Origin: Rhodospirillaceae bacterium UBA1479
Lineage (GTDB): Bacteria; Pseudomonadota; Alphaproteobacteria; Rhodospirillales; Casp-alpha2
Length of the DNA stretch: 64,000 bases
Direction: 5' to 3'
Assembly (NCBI GenBank): GCA_002325375.1
Contig: DCRZ01000003.1
Span: forward strand, 62,001-126,000
Position numbers and translations under genes: made by a program. The number at the start of each line of letters is the position of its first letter. The stretch's first letter is position 1. Below, one piece after another: positions 44,387 through 53,691 of this stretch. The notes beneath the pieces were generated by a model, which saw only the letters and a list, made by a program, of their open reading frames with translations, was not told where the DNA came from and searched no databases.

Positions 44387-46975
44387 TCAAAGCCCCTCCG
44401 ACACGAGGATCTCCTTCACCTTGCCGACCAGGGTCTTCAGGGTGAACGGCTTGGGCAGGAAGTGCAGGGTTTCGTCCTTGTCGATCTGGTCCTGGAAGGC
44501 GTCCTCGGCGTAGCCGGACATGAGGATGACCTTCACCTCCGGCATCTGTTCACGGAGTTGGCGAACCAGGGTATAGCCGTCCATGCCCGGCATGACGACG
44601 TCGGAAATGATGAGGTCGATCTTCGGCGCCGTGCCGTTGACCACGTCGAGCGCGACCTCGCCGTTCTGGGCCTCCAGCACCTTGTAGCCCTTGTTGCGTA
44701 GCGCCCGCGCGCCGAACATGCGCACGGCGTCCTCGTCCTCGACCAGCAGGATGGTTTCCGAGCCCGTCAAATCGGCTTCGAACAGGGGCAGTTCGGGCTC
44801 CTTGCCGGTTCCGGTTCCGGTGCCGTTACCCTTGGTCTTGGGCGTCGCCGAGGGGGCTGTTTCGTCCGTCAGAGCGGCGGCGGCGCGGCGCGCGCGGGCG
44901 TCTTCGTCGGCGCGGGGGAACAGCAGGCGGAACGTGGTGCCCTTGCCGATATGGCTTTCCACGGTCACATAGCCGCCCGACTGATGGATGATGCCGTAGA
45001 CGGTGGACAGGCCCAGGCCCGTGCCCTGCCCCACTTCCTTGGTCGAGAAGAACGGCTCGAAAATGCGGTCGAGCACGTCCTTGGGAATGCCGGTGCCTTT
45101 ATCCTCGACCTCGATCACCAGGTAGGAGCCGACGGGAATGACTTCACCCGACTGCTGCATCGGGCGTTCCAGATCGCGGCGGAAGGTCCGGATCACCAGC
45201 GGCCCGCCCTCGGCCATGGCGTCGCGCGCGTTGACGGCCAAGTTGATGATGACCTGATCGAACTGCCCGCGGTCGGCCAGGATCCGCCCCGCCCCCCGTT
45301 CGTGTTCCAGCTTCAGGCGCACCGTCTCGCCCAACAGCCGGCGCAGCAGGTTGGAGAGGTCGTTGAGGGCGTCTTCCGGATCGAGCAGGTCCGGCTCCAG
45401 GTTCTGCTTGCGCGAAAACGCCAGAAGTTGGCGCACCAGATTGGTCGCGCGGTGGGCGTTCTGCTTGATCTGCTGCAGGTCGTTGAACGACGGATCGCCC
45501 GGCCCGTGGCGTTCCAGCAGCAGGTCGGTGAAGCCGATCATGGCCGTCAGCAGGTTGTTGAAATCATGCGCCACGCCGCCCGCGAGCTGGCCCACGGCCT
45601 GCATCTTCTGCGACTGGGCGAACTGGATTTCCAGGTTCTTCTGTTCCGTGGTGTCGATGAAGTGCAGGACCAGGCCGGTGATGTTGCCCTGCTCGTCCTC
45701 CATGCGGCTGGCGAACAGCGTCGCCGCCGCCTGCCGCCCGCCGGGGGCGGCCAATCTGATTTCCGTCTGGGTCGCCCGCACCCGTCCCATGATGACATCG
45801 GCCAGGGCCGAGGCGACCACGTCCCGGTCCTCGGGCAGCAGACGTTCGGCGAAAGGCCGGCCCGCGACCATGTCGCGGTGGGCGCCCGCCAGGGTCAGGA
45901 AGGCCCGGTTGCAGTCCATGACCTTGCCCAGCCCGTCGAGCAGCGCGATGGCCACGGGCGCATCGTCGAACAGGAAGCGCAGGCGTTTGGCCGGGCCCAG
46001 GCCGGCCGCCCCCCCGTCTTCCGCCCAGGCCATGTCGCGCAGCAGGATGGAGCGCGTATAGACCAGCGTGCCGTCCGTGGTTTCCCGGTGGCTTTGCAGC
46101 AGCGAGGCCGTGAATTCCGTGCCGTCGGCGGCGCGCAGAGTGACCAGTCCGTGATCGCCCTGAGACTCCTCGTCGCCGTCCTCGTCGCCACCGCCGTTTA
46201 CCGGGCTGGCGGAGACCACGAACTCGGCAAACGGCTTGCCGCCCATGGCCACACGATCGACGCCAAGCCATTTCGCCAGGCAGGAGTTGGCGTAGACAAT
46301 GCGCCCGCGGCCGTCGACGGAGAAAACCCCCACGGGCAGGCCGTCGAGCAGATCGGCGCGGCGTGCCTCCGCCGACTGGCGGGTCGCGGTCTGGCGCTTT
46401 TCCTCGGTAATGTCCTGGGCCCGCCATTGCACATAGCGGGACGCCCCCTCCCCGGCGCCGGCGCCGATGCCGTCCTCGCCGAAGGGTTCCATGCGCAGGC
46501 GCCGCCACGCGGGCTTGCCGTCCTGACGGCGGCAGATCACCTCACCGCCGGCGGGGGTACCGTCGGCGGCGGCGGCCCGCAGCTTGCGGAACACGTCCTG
46601 GGATCGGCCTTGGCTGTCGAGCGCGCGTTCGACCTTGTCCAACAGGCTGGTCGGCCCGAGATCGCCATCCAGGAAAAACAAATCCCGGAAGGCGCCGTTG
46701 GCATACATGCCGACACCGTCCCAGGTCGCGATCAAAAGTCCCTCGCCGGACGATCCGGCGGCCATCTGGATCAGTTCCGCCATGGGGCCGCCCGTCGGCC
46801 GGGGGGGCGCTTTTCGGCCCATGCGCCAGGACGCGGCCAATAGCCCCAGCGCCGCCGCCGCCAGCACGCCGCCCGCGGGCAGCGCCCAACCGGCATCGAG
46901 CCCGAACATCAGCCCCGCCGCGACCCCCAACAGGGCCGCACCGGCGTTCAGGACGTGAGGCATTCTCTGTTTCAT
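44387..46975 (-). CDS. cckA: Hybrid sensor histidine kinase CckA
   Basis: An 862-residue membrane hybrid kinase/phosphatase. In alphaproteobacteria CckA phosphorylates ChpT, which activates the master regulator CtrA controlling flagella and cell cycle. Two N-terminal transmembrane helices (~8-50) are followed by PAS-like regions, a dimerisation/phosphoacceptor motif QLAGGVAHDFNNLLTAMIGF with His470, an HATPase domain (VINLAVNARDAM, GTGIPKDVLDRIFEPFF, GTGLGLSTVYG), and a receiver domain with Asp792 in IISDVVMPGMDG and Lys in FLPKPF. Its place before flhB-fliR-fliQ is a known alphaproteobacterial order. No strong ribosome-binding site is seen at the start. Confidence 0.92.
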   Translation of the reverse strand: MKQRMPHVLNAGAALLGVAAGLMFGLDAGWALPAGGVLAAAALGLLAASWRMGRKAPPRPTGGPMAELIQMAAGSSGEGLLIATWDGVGMYANGAFRDLFFLDGDLGPTSLLDKVERALDSQGRSQDVFRKLRAAAADGTPAGGEVICRRQDGKPAWRRLRMEPFGEDGIGAGAGEGASRYVQWRAQDITEEKRQTATRQSAEARRADLLDGLPVGVFSVDGRGRIVYANSCLAKWLGVDRVAMGGKPFAEFVVSASPVNGGGDEDGDEESQGDHGLVTLRAADGTEFTASLLQSHRETTDGTLVYTRSILLRDMAWAEDGGAAGLGPAKRLRFLFDDAPVAIALLDGLGKVMDCNRAFLTLAGAHRDMVAGRPFAERLLPEDRDVVASALADVIMGRVRATQTEIRLAAPGGRQAAATLFASRMEDEQGNITGLVLHFIDTTEQKNLEIQFAQSQKMQAVGQLAGGVAHDFNNLLTAMIGFTDLLLERHGPGDPSFNDLQQIKQNAHRATNLVRQLLAFSRKQNLEPDLLDPEDALNDLSNLLRRLLGETVRLKLEHERGAGRILADRGQFDQVIINLAVNARDAMAEGGPLVIRTFRRDLERPMQQSGEVIPVGSYLVIEVEDKGTGIPKDVLDRIFEPFFSTKEVGQGTGLGLSTVYGIIHQSGGYVTVESHIGKGTTFRLLFPRADEDARARRAAAALTDETAPSATPKTKGNGTGTGTGKEPELPLFEADLTGSETILLVEDEDAVRMFGARALRNKGYKVLEAQNGEVALDVVNGTAPKIDLIISDVVMPGMDGYTLVRQLREQMPEVKVILMSGYAEDAFQDQIDKDETLHFLPKPFTLKTLVGKVKEILVSEGL

Positions 46976-47118
46976 GGTTTCGATGTCGCGGCCCGGCGGT
47001 GACGGCGGACCCGCCCAAGGCAGCCCGCTTCCGGTGACAGGATTACCACTGAACGGCCCCTGTCAACAGCGCTCGCTGCCGGGATGCGGCCCCCGGGAGC
47101 CAGAGGTCGCCGGGCCCG

Positions 47119-48189
47119 TTAATGAGGCAGCTTGCCCTTGAGCCGCATGACGTGACCGATGACCTCGGCGACCGCCTTGAAGTGTTCCGCCGGGATTTCC
47201 TCGTCCAGTTCCACCGAAGCGTAGAGAGCCCGCGCCAACGGCGGGTTTTCAACGATGGTGATCTCGTTGGCCTCGGCGATTTCACGAATTTTCAAAGCAA
47301 CCAGGTCTTGCCCTTTGGCGATCACCTTGGGGGCCGGCATGGTTTCCATCTTGTATTCCAGGGCGACCGCAAAGTGAGTCGGGTTGGTGATCACCACATC
47401 GGCGTTGGGCACCGCCGCCATCATGCGCTTGCGGGCGCGCTCCATACGGATCTGGCGGATTCGCGCCTTGATCTGCGGATCACCGTCGGTCTGCTTGTAC
47501 TCGTCCTTGATCTCGGTCTTGGACATCCGCATCTGCTTCATGAAAGTCGCGCGCTGATACATGTAATCGAGCGCCGCGATGAACCCCATCACCCCGATGG
47601 TCGCGAGGGCCATGATGATGGCGATCTCGTGGATACGATGAAGGGCGGCGGATGTGGAGATCGCGGGCATCATTTCCAGATCGTGCAGCATGGGAATGGC
47701 AAGCCCGAACGACACCGTCGCGACCAGGGTGAGTTTCAGGATGCCTTTCACAAACTCCATCAGTCCTTGGCTGGAAAACAGCCGCTTGAACCCGCTCAAG
47801 GGGTTGATCTTGCTAGGTTTCGGCTGGATTTTCTTGGTCGACCAGATAAGACCGAACTGGCCAACGTTGGCGACGATCGCCAGGACCACGAACATCGCCA
47901 TGGCGGGGGCGAGAATCACCCCGATCTCCATCGCAACCTTGGAGAACACCAGGCGCAGATGTTCGAAGTCCATCGGAATCGAGTAGGAGGCCCCGATGAA
48001 CCGCCGGCCGATCAGGGTGATGTCACGGGCCATGGCCGGCGCCAGGAACATCAGCATCCCTACGCCGCCAACCAGAACCATCAGGCTCTTGATTTCCTGA
48101 GATTGGGCGACCTGGCCTTCGTCACGGGCCTTGGCGAGCTTCCTTCCGGTCGGCTCTTCTGTTTTTTGTGAGTCGTCTTCTTCTGCCAT
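47119..48189 (-). CDS. flhB: Flagellar export switch protein FlhB
   Basis: A 356-residue membrane component of the flagellar type III export gate that switches substrate specificity from rod/hook to filament. Four transmembrane helices are followed by the cytosolic domain with the autocleavage motif NPTH at 269-272, exactly the position in E. coli. The N-terminus MAEEDDSQKTEEPTGRKLAKARDEGQVAQSQE is canonical. It ends the run flgB-flgC-fliE-fliQ-fliR-flhB. A C-terminal-like fragment is encoded again as flhX at 50896. Confidence 0.97.
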   Translation of the reverse strand: MAEEDDSQKTEEPTGRKLAKARDEGQVAQSQEIKSLMVLVGGVGMLMFLAPAMARDITLIGRRFIGASYSIPMDFEHLRLVFSKVAMEIGVILAPAMAMFVVLAIVANVGQFGLIWSTKKIQPKPSKINPLSGFKRLFSSQGLMEFVKGILKLTLVATVSFGLAIPMLHDLEMMPAISTSAALHRIHEIAIIMALATIGVMGFIAALDYMYQRATFMKQMRMSKTEIKDEYKQTDGDPQIKARIRQIRMERARKRMMAAVPNADVVITNPTHFAVALEYKMETMPAPKVIAKGQDLVALKIREIAEANEITIVENPPLARALYASVELDEEIPAEHFKAVAEVIGHVMRLKGKLPH

Positions 48190-48213
48190 GTGTCCCTACC
48201 GTCGATCCGGGCC

Positions 48214-48972
48214 CTAGCCCGTGAAAACGGTGTACCCCTGTTGGAAATGGTTGAGAAACACCAGCATGATCGACGAGAACACGATCATGAGAGCACCGAG
48301 TTGAACCGTGACCTGCACCGGCAGTCCGAAGAAGAACACCGGCAACTGAGGCATCAGACGGCCAAGAATGCCGAGCCCGATGTAATAGACCATGGCGATG
48401 ACCAGGAACGGGATGGACAACTGAAATCCCAACGCAAAGCTATCGGCGACCCGGCGCGCCAGCATCAATGCCATATCGCCGGTCGACACACCTTCGCCGG
48501 GCACGAACAAGGCGTAGGAATCGGCCACCACCGTGAAATACACATGATGGCTGTCCGTGACGAAGATCATCACCAGCCCGCCGATGGTCAGCATATTGGC
48601 GATGACGGAGCTTTGCTGTTCGGTAATTGAATCCTGAACCAAGGCATTGGCCATGGCTGCGAACAGGGCGATCAAAGTCCCCGCGGTTTGCAGGGCACTG
48701 ATCATGATGACCGCGATCCCGCCGAGAAACAGGCCGACAATGATTTCGCCAGTAAGCAGCAGGAACAGAATAAAGGGGCTTTCGGGCGGCGCGGGCAGGT
48801 TTTCCGCCAACACGGGCGTCATAACAACGGCGACGACAGTGGCCAGAACGACGCGGATGCGCGCGCTGACATAGGCTGCCGCGATACCCGGCAGAATGGC
48901 CATCATGGCGCCGACACGCGACAGAACCAGCAAAAATGCAAAGACGTTGAGTTTAAGAAGCTCTTCGAGCAT
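48214..48972 (-). CDS. fliR: Flagellar biosynthetic protein FliR
   Basis: Integral membrane export-gate subunit, 252 residues with about six hydrophobic segments. It starts MLEELLKLNVFAFLLVLSRVGAMMA, and the ALQTAGTLIALFAAMANALVQD region with the following QQSSVIANML is typical. It forms the FliP5Q4R1 export complex with the neighbouring fliQ and the distant fliP. It lies 24 bp before flhB. Confidence 0.95.
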   Translation of the reverse strand: MLEELLKLNVFAFLLVLSRVGAMMAILPGIAAAYVSARIRVVLATVVAVVMTPVLAENLPAPPESPFILFLLLTGEIIVGLFLGGIAVIMISALQTAGTLIALFAAMANALVQDSITEQQSSVIANMLTIGGLVMIFVTDSHHVYFTVVADSYALFVPGEGVSTGDMALMLARRVADSFALGFQLSIPFLVIAMVYYIGLGILGRLMPQLPVFFFGLPVQVTVQLGALMIVFSSIMLVFLNHFQQGYTVFTG

Positions 48973-48991
48973 GTCCGCCGCCCTTCGCCGC

Positions 48992-49255
48992 CTATAACGC
49001 CGAAATTCGGTCGAACAGGGTGTCTGCGAAAGTGGTGACCGTATTGATCATGAACGGCAGCAGAACGACGATTCCGATGAAGATGACAATGATCTTCGGC
49101 ACGAAGGTCAGGGTCATTTCCTGGATCGTCGTGAGCGCCTGAAACAGGGCGATGATAAGGCCGCTGACCAAACCAAGGAACATGATCGGGCCCGCTACCT
49201 TGATGATCACCCACATGGCGTTGCGACCAATATCGACGACATCCACTTCGTTCAT
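48992..49255 (-). CDS. fliQ: Flagellar biosynthetic protein FliQ
   Basis: An 87-residue two-helix membrane subunit of the export gate. It contains the conserved ALFQALTTIQEMTLTFVPKI loop between the two hydrophobic segments. It lies 19 bp before fliR and 31 bp after fliE on the same strand. Confidence 0.96.
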   Translation of the reverse strand: MNEVDVVDIGRNAMWVIIKVAGPIMFLGLVSGLIIALFQALTTIQEMTLTFVPKIIVIFIGIVVLLPFMINTVTTFADTLFDRISAL

Positions 49256-49286
49256 GATCGCGGGCTCCAGCCTTCTCGCCGAGCGA

Positions 49287-49616
49287 TTAAACCGGCATGC
49301 GAATGATGTCGTTGTAGGCTTCCAGAACCTTGTCCCGCACGTTGACCACTGTCTGCAGGGTCATTTCGGCCTCGGCCACGGCGGTCACCACCTGGGTGAT
49401 GTCGGCGCGGTCGTTGATCGCGGCAATGGACATTTTCTCCGACGTCTCGCCGATCTTGCGGGCTTCCATGATGGCGCTGCGCACAAGATCGCCGAATTCC
49501 TCGTTTGCCTTGGCCATCGGCGGCGCGTCATCCCGCGTGCCGGAAATCTGTTGGCGGGCTGCCCGCTGATAGGCGTTCAAGGCCTGGTGAATATTGAAAT
49601 CGGCGTTCACGCTCAT
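49287..49616 (-). CDS. fliE: Flagellar hook-basal body protein FliE
   Basis: A 109-residue proximal rod/MS-ring junction protein. Its C-terminal half carries the family pattern TQVVTAVAEAEMTLQTVVNVRDKVLEAYNDIIRMPV. The N-terminal part is poorly conserved, as usual. It lies between flgC and fliQ, the standard order. Confidence 0.94.
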   Translation of the reverse strand: MSVNADFNIHQALNAYQRAARQQISGTRDDAPPMAKANEEFGDLVRSAIMEARKIGETSEKMSIAAINDRADITQVVTAVAEAEMTLQTVVNVRDKVLEAYNDIIRMPV

Positions 49617-49683
49617 TGTTATGCTCCCGTTCTAGGCCCGCTGGGCCCGGTCCGCGTTGGGACCTAAATTTCCCGCGCCGGCC

Positions 49684-50100
49684 CTAATTACTGCGCAGCA
49701 CGTCGATGACGCTGTTCAACATCGTTTTCGACGACTTGATCAGGTTCAAATTGGCTTCGTAGGACCGCTGCGCTTCGCGCATGTCCATCATCTCGATCAT
49801 GGTATTGACGTTGGGTGTCTTCACATAGCCGTCCTTGTCGGCGGCGGGGTGAGACGGATCATACTTGCTGCCGAAGTCGGACAGGTCCTTGTGCAGACGG
49901 TTGACGTGCACCGTTTCGACGCCGACAGATTTGTCCAATTCATTCTTGAAGGTCACCAGCTTGCGCCGGTAGGGGTCGTCACCGGGGCGCTGCGGCAGGC
50001 TGTCCGCGTTGGCGATGTTTTGCGAGATCACGCGAAGGCGCGTTCCCTGCACGCGCATCCCGGCGCTGGAAATGCGGATGGTCTTGATAATGTCGTCCAT
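49684..50100 (-). CDS. flgC: Flagellar basal-body rod protein FlgC
   Basis: A 138-residue proximal rod protein. The N-terminal rod motif SSAGMRVQGTRLRVISQNIANADSLPQ and the C-terminal helix MDMREAQRSYEANLNLIKSSKTMLNSVIDVLR are canonical and would coil together in the rod. It is exported without a signal peptide through the flagellar type III apparatus. It lies 136 bp after flgB. Confidence 0.95.
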   Translation of the reverse strand: MDDIIKTIRISSAGMRVQGTRLRVISQNIANADSLPQRPGDDPYRRKLVTFKNELDKSVGVETVHVNRLHKDLSDFGSKYDPSHPAADKDGYVKTPNVNTMIEMMDMREAQRSYEANLNLIKSSKTMLNSVIDVLRSN

Positions 50101-50236
50101 CGGGGCTTTCGCCTCCTTGATCTTTATCCGGCAAGGGTTCTCCCTATGTCCGGTGGCGTTGGTTTGGACGACGTTCTGTCGAGGTTCCCGTTCCAGGTTC
50201 GCCTGTGGCCTTTGCGGCCCGAATTTTAATGACCGC

Positions 50237-50632
50237 CTAACGTCCGCGGCTGGCGGTTTTCAGCATCTCCATGTGCTTTTTGTAGAGTTCCGTGGTCAGA
50301 CGATGGGTGGTCTGTGTCTCGGCCACCTTGCCCATCTGTTCCTCAAGCACCACCGAGTTGCCGTTGGGCGCCGTCTCGTAGGGATGGCGCGGCTCTTCGA
50401 CAAAGAAATCGCGGATGCGCTTGCGCCGACCGCCCAACTGTCCGGGTTCGGTGGTGACCATGTTCAACTGCGCCGATTCCTTGCGCAGAAGATCGCGGAA
50501 AGCATATGGCTTGAGATCCTTCGCCTTGTAATCGGGCGTGTCCGCGTTGGAAATGTTCTGGGCCAGAATTTCCTGGCGCTGGCCAAGCCAATTAAGGCGT
50601 TTCTTAACAGCTGCGAAGAGGGTCAGATCCAT
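50237..50632 (-). CDS. flgB: Flagellar basal-body rod protein FlgB
   Basis: A 131-residue proximal rod protein, first gene of the flgB-flgC-fliE-fliQ-fliR-flhB run. It has the motif RLNWLGQRQEILAQNISNADTPDYKAKDL and a C-terminal helix with LTTELYKKHMEMLKTA. It is divergent from flhX with a 263-bp shared regulatory gap. Confidence 0.94.
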   Translation of the reverse strand: MDLTLFAAVKKRLNWLGQRQEILAQNISNADTPDYKAKDLKPYAFRDLLRKESAQLNMVTTEPGQLGGRRKRIRDFFVEEPRHPYETAPNGNSVVLEEQMGKVAETQTTHRLTTELYKKHMEMLKTASRGR

Positions 50633-50800
50633 CTGCGCGCGGCCCCTTGTCTAGCGGAATTAATCCGTTGTCCCTGGTTCCGGTGCGCATCACAAACCCC
50701 GGAAACCGTCCTGCTAGGCATTATCTGCCGGGTTCCTTAACAACCTATTAAGCACGTCCGGTTCCGCCGCAATCACCTGGGCCTGGCATTAAACGTCTGA

Positions 50801-50813
50801 TTCCGAAACGGAA
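50801..50813. promoter_or_regulatory. Palindrome in the divergent flgB/flhX intergenic region
   Basis: TTCCG-AAA-CGGAA (50801-50813) is a short perfect inverted repeat between the divergent operons. It could be a regulator site, but no known motif is implied. No sigma-54 element was found here by eye. Confidence 0.3.
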
Positions 50814-50895
50814 AACCGGTCCCGCTGTAATCATTTGTTAAACCGAGGGCCGTTAGGATCGGGCGAATCCGGCAATTCTTGCCGACCATCAGGCC

Positions 50896-51312
50896 ATGCC
50901 ACGCGAACGGGACCAGCGGCACGTGAACGCAGATACCCCCAAAGACCCGACCGGTAACGACGGTGCGCAAGCGAACTTCCAGCGCATTCCGGCAACCAAG
51001 GATGCGCTCGCCGTTGCCCTGGCCGAAGGGGCCCTGCCGGGCATGGCGCCCACCGTGGTCGCGGGCGGGCGCGGGCGCCTGGCCGAACAGATTCTGCAGA
51101 TTGCCTTCGCCAACGGCATCAAGGTGCGCGAGGACGCGGACCTTGCTCAGCTTCTGGCCACAATCGACATGGAAGAAGAAATCCCCGTCGAGGCCTTCGC
51201 CGCCGTGGCCGAAATTCTGATTTATCTGTACCGCGCCAACGGTGCCGACGATCTGGCCGGTAAAAGCCGCGAAGACATCGTGCGTGAATGGATGGGAGAT
51301 ACCCAGCCATGA
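50896..51312 (+). CDS. FlhX-like protein: FlhB C-terminal-domain homologue without NPTH motif
   Basis: A 138-residue soluble protein resembling only the C-terminal cytosolic domain of FlhB. Aligning by eye, its VVAGGRGRLAEQILQIAFANGIKVREDADLAQLLATIDMEEEIPVEAFAAVAEILIYLY parallels the FlhB sequence after the cleavage site, but the NPTH motif and all transmembrane helices are absent. FlhX proteins are known as partial stand-ins for the FlhB C-terminal fragment. It starts the fliO-fliP block and overlaps the next gene (ATGA). Confidence 0.85.
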   Translation: MPRERDQRHVNADTPKDPTGNDGAQANFQRIPATKDALAVALAEGALPGMAPTVVAGGRGRLAEQILQIAFANGIKVREDADLAQLLATIDMEEEIPVEAFAAVAEILIYLYRANGADDLAGKSREDIVREWMGDTQP

Positions 51313-51623
51313 GCGATCACGACAACACAGGCGGCGGCAATGCGCCTCCCGCGTCCCTGGAATCGGCCATGGCAGAGGTCGAGTCCATGATCCTGAACGC
51401 CCGCCGGGCCCTTGCGGGCGGCGAGTTGCTGGACATGTCTCCCTTGGGCGACCGGGTCGCCTGGATCTGCGAAAACGTCCGCACCATGGCGCTCACTTCA
51501 TCGGACCCGGACAGCATCCGCCTACGCCTGGAAAAGATGGTCTCGGATCTCAACCGTCTCGAAGATCAAATCCGCGTCGGCGCCGGCCTTGGCCCGGCCG
51601 ACGGGGAAACGGGCAAGGAATAG
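51309..51623 (+). CDS. Small hypothetical protein in flhX-fliO operon
   Basis: A 104-residue soluble protein, start ATG overlapping the flhX stop. It has a low-complexity N-terminus and a helical body (SAMAEVESMILNARRALAGG, then DRVAWICENVRTMALTSSDP and RLRLEKMVSDLNRLEDQIR). I do not recognise it. Tight coupling between flhX and fliO points to a flagellar or export accessory role, but this rests on position only. Confidence 0.65.
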   Translation: MSDHDNTGGGNAPPASLESAMAEVESMILNARRALAGGELLDMSPLGDRVAWICENVRTMALTSSDPDSIRLRLEKMVSDLNRLEDQIRVGAGLGPADGETGKE

Positions 51624-51627
51624 AGCC

Positions 51628-51978
51628 ATGGACATGGACATCGGCGGCTATTTTCGCTTCATCCTCGCACTGATTTTCGTGATCGGCCTGATCGCGCTGC
51701 TTGCCGCCATGGCGCGGCGCGCCGGTTGGGGTTTTCCGGCCGCCGCCATCAAGCGCGCCAGCAACCGGCGCCTGGGCGTCGTGGAAGTAACGCCCCTTGA
51801 CGGCCGCCGACGCCTGATCCTGGTCCGCCGCGACGACACGGAACATCTGCTGCTGGTCGGCCCCACGTCCGAGCTGCTTATCGAAACCGGCATCGCCGGT
51901 ACCGGTGCGGATTTCAGACAAGCCCTGACCACCGCCGCCCTGCCGGCCGCCGACAACAATACAGACGGCCGATCATGA
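51628..51978 (+). CDS. fliO: Flagellar biosynthetic protein FliO
   Basis: A 116-residue protein with one N-terminal transmembrane helix (YFRFILALIFVIGLIALLAAM) and the conserved cytosolic patch RLGVVEVTPLDGRRRLILVRRDDTEHLLLVG, characteristic of FliO, which aids assembly of the FliP ring. It overlaps fliP by four bases (ATGA) and follows AAGGAA. An ATG two codons downstream is an alternative start. Confidence 0.9.
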   Translation: MDMDIGGYFRFILALIFVIGLIALLAAMARRAGWGFPAAAIKRASNRRLGVVEVTPLDGRRRLILVRRDDTEHLLLVGPTSELLIETGIAGTGADFRQALTTAALPAADNNTDGRS

Positions 51979-52796
51979 CGAACGACGGTCAGATGCGGCG
52001 TATCTTCACACGGCGACGGCGGCGCAATCCCCTTGCCCACCCTCTGGTGATGATCCTGGCGGTGATCGGCGCCGCCTGCGCGATCTATTTGGGGTTGTCT
52101 CTGCTTAGCCCGCCCGCGCTCGCGCAATCGATCTCCCTCGATCTGGGCGATCAGGGCGGCGACACCACGGGCCGCATCGTCCAAATGCTGCTGCTGATCA
52201 CGGTGCTCAGCGTCGCACCTTCGATCCTCATCATGGTCACATCCTTCGTGCGCATCATCGTCGTGCTGTCGTTCTTGCGCACGGCCATGGGCACGCAACA
52301 AACGCCGCCCAACCAGGTCATGGTCGGGCTGGCTCTGTTCTTGACCCTCTTCATCATGCAGCCGACCTTCGAGAAAGCCTGGGAAACCGGCATCAATCCG
52401 GTGATTCAGGGTGACCTGGACGAACTTCAAGGTTTCAACCGGGCCATCCTGCCGTTCCGTGACTTCATGATGAGCCACGTCCGTGAACGCGATCTGTTGC
52501 TGTTCACCCAGATTGCGCGCGTTCCCGACGAAGAAGCCCGCACGAACATGCCCATGCGGGTACTGATCCCGGCCTATATGATTTCCGAGCTAAAACGCGC
52601 CTTCGAGATCGGTTTCCTGCTGTTCGTGCCCTTCCTGATCATCGATATGGTCGTTGCATCGATTCTCATGTCCATGGGCATGATGATGCTGCCGCCGGTC
52701 ATCATCGCCCTGCCGTTCAAGATCATCTTTTTCGTGCTGGTCGACGGCTGGTATATGACCGTCGGCTCATTGGTCAAAAGCTTCGGCGCCGGCTAG
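51975..52796 (+). CDS. fliP: Flagellar biosynthetic protein FliP
   Basis: A 273-residue export-gate subunit. It has an N-terminal hydrophobic segment (signal-like, ending near ALAQS, ~residue 45), then QMLLLITVLSVAPSILIMVTSFVRIIVVLSFLRTAMGTQQTPPNQV, AYMISELKRAFEIGFLLFVPF and VASILMSMGMMMLPPV, all canonical. Basic N-terminal residues (RRIFTRRRRRN) before the signal are unusual. It ends the operon; the AraC gene converges 20 bp away. Confidence 0.96.
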   Translation: MTNDGQMRRIFTRRRRRNPLAHPLVMILAVIGAACAIYLGLSLLSPPALAQSISLDLGDQGGDTTGRIVQMLLLITVLSVAPSILIMVTSFVRIIVVLSFLRTAMGTQQTPPNQVMVGLALFLTLFIMQPTFEKAWETGINPVIQGDLDELQGFNRAILPFRDFMMSHVRERDLLLFTQIARVPDEEARTNMPMRVLIPAYMISELKRAFEIGFLLFVPFLIIDMVVASILMSMGMMMLPPVIIALPFKIIFFVLVDGWYMTVGSLVKSFGAG

Positions 52797-52815
52797 ACAA
52801 CAACGCGCCCCATCC

Positions 52816-53559
52816 CTATCCCGTGCGGCGCAGTTCCGTCGGATTGACACCGAACTGGCGATGGAAGGCGCGGGACAGGGCCTCGGAACTGGCGTAGCCG
52901 TATCGGCGGGCGACCGCCTGAACCCGCGCCCCGCGATCCATATCCTGACGCGCCAACGTCATTCGCCAGCGACGCAGGTAACTTTGCGGGGCTTCGCCGA
53001 CAACCGCGCGAAACGCATCGGCGAAACGCGACAACGACATGCCCGCGACCGCCGCCAGATCGCCATTTGACCACACCCGGCCCGGGTCTTCGTGCAGGGC
53101 CGATATGGCGCGTGACAGGCGTTCATCGGCAAGCCCCGCCAATACGCCCGGTTCCGCAGTCCCCAGTTCGATCTGCTGACGCATCAGGCGGATCACCAGA
53201 ACTTCAGCCAGACGTTCCAGAACCTTGTCGGACCCGCACCGCCGCCCCCCGGCCTCGGCCAGGAACACATCCAATAGCGCCCGTGTCTCCGCGTCACGGA
53301 TCGGCAAAGAGACCGTCGCCGGCAAGGCCGCCATCAAGGGATTGGCAGCCCCGCCCCAATCAATTGAACAGGCGGCGACCGGCACTTCATTACTCCCCGC
53401 GGTGGGAACGCCGCCCCGGGTGCGGATTTCGACACGCCCCGGCACACCCGTTTCCGGATCACCGAACACGGTCATATTGCCTTCACCCAAAGGCACCCGC
53501 AGAACCCGCAGGTCAAAACGGGAGATCAGAGCAGACAGTCGATCATATCGGTCAGCCAT
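52816..53559 (-). CDS. AraC family transcriptional regulator
   Basis: A 247-residue regulator. The N-terminal part resembles the cupin-type ligand domain of AraC_binding/Cupin_6 proteins, and residues ~155-245 hold the two helix-turn-helix units (GDLAAVAGMSLSRFADAFRAVVGEAPQSYLRRWRM, VQAVARRYGYASSEALSRAFHRQFGVNPTELRR). The effector is unknown. It is divergent from the peroxiredoxin-like gene, its most likely target, in a 132-bp gap with a TTGATCAA palindrome. Confidence 0.9.
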   Translation of the reverse strand: MADRYDRLSALISRFDLRVLRVPLGEGNMTVFGDPETGVPGRVEIRTRGGVPTAGSNEVPVAACSIDWGGAANPLMAALPATVSLPIRDAETRALLDVFLAEAGGRRCGSDKVLERLAEVLVIRLMRQQIELGTAEPGVLAGLADERLSRAISALHEDPGRVWSNGDLAAVAGMSLSRFADAFRAVVGEAPQSYLRRWRMTLARQDMDRGARVQAVARRYGYASSEALSRAFHRQFGVNPTELRRTG

Positions 53560-53691
53560 GGGAATTCAGGGGGTTTTGATCAATTAATTCGGAGTTTCCT
53601 GATTATAACGACTGATAAGGTCGTCGTCATCGAAAACCGGCCGTCGCATGTGGCGGCACGGAGGCTCAACTTCAAAGGAGAAACCCGCCCC

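Noticed and set aside
44951..46843. A 630-codon open frame on the plus strand opposite cckA
   Set aside because: Shadow of cckA with compositional bias only.
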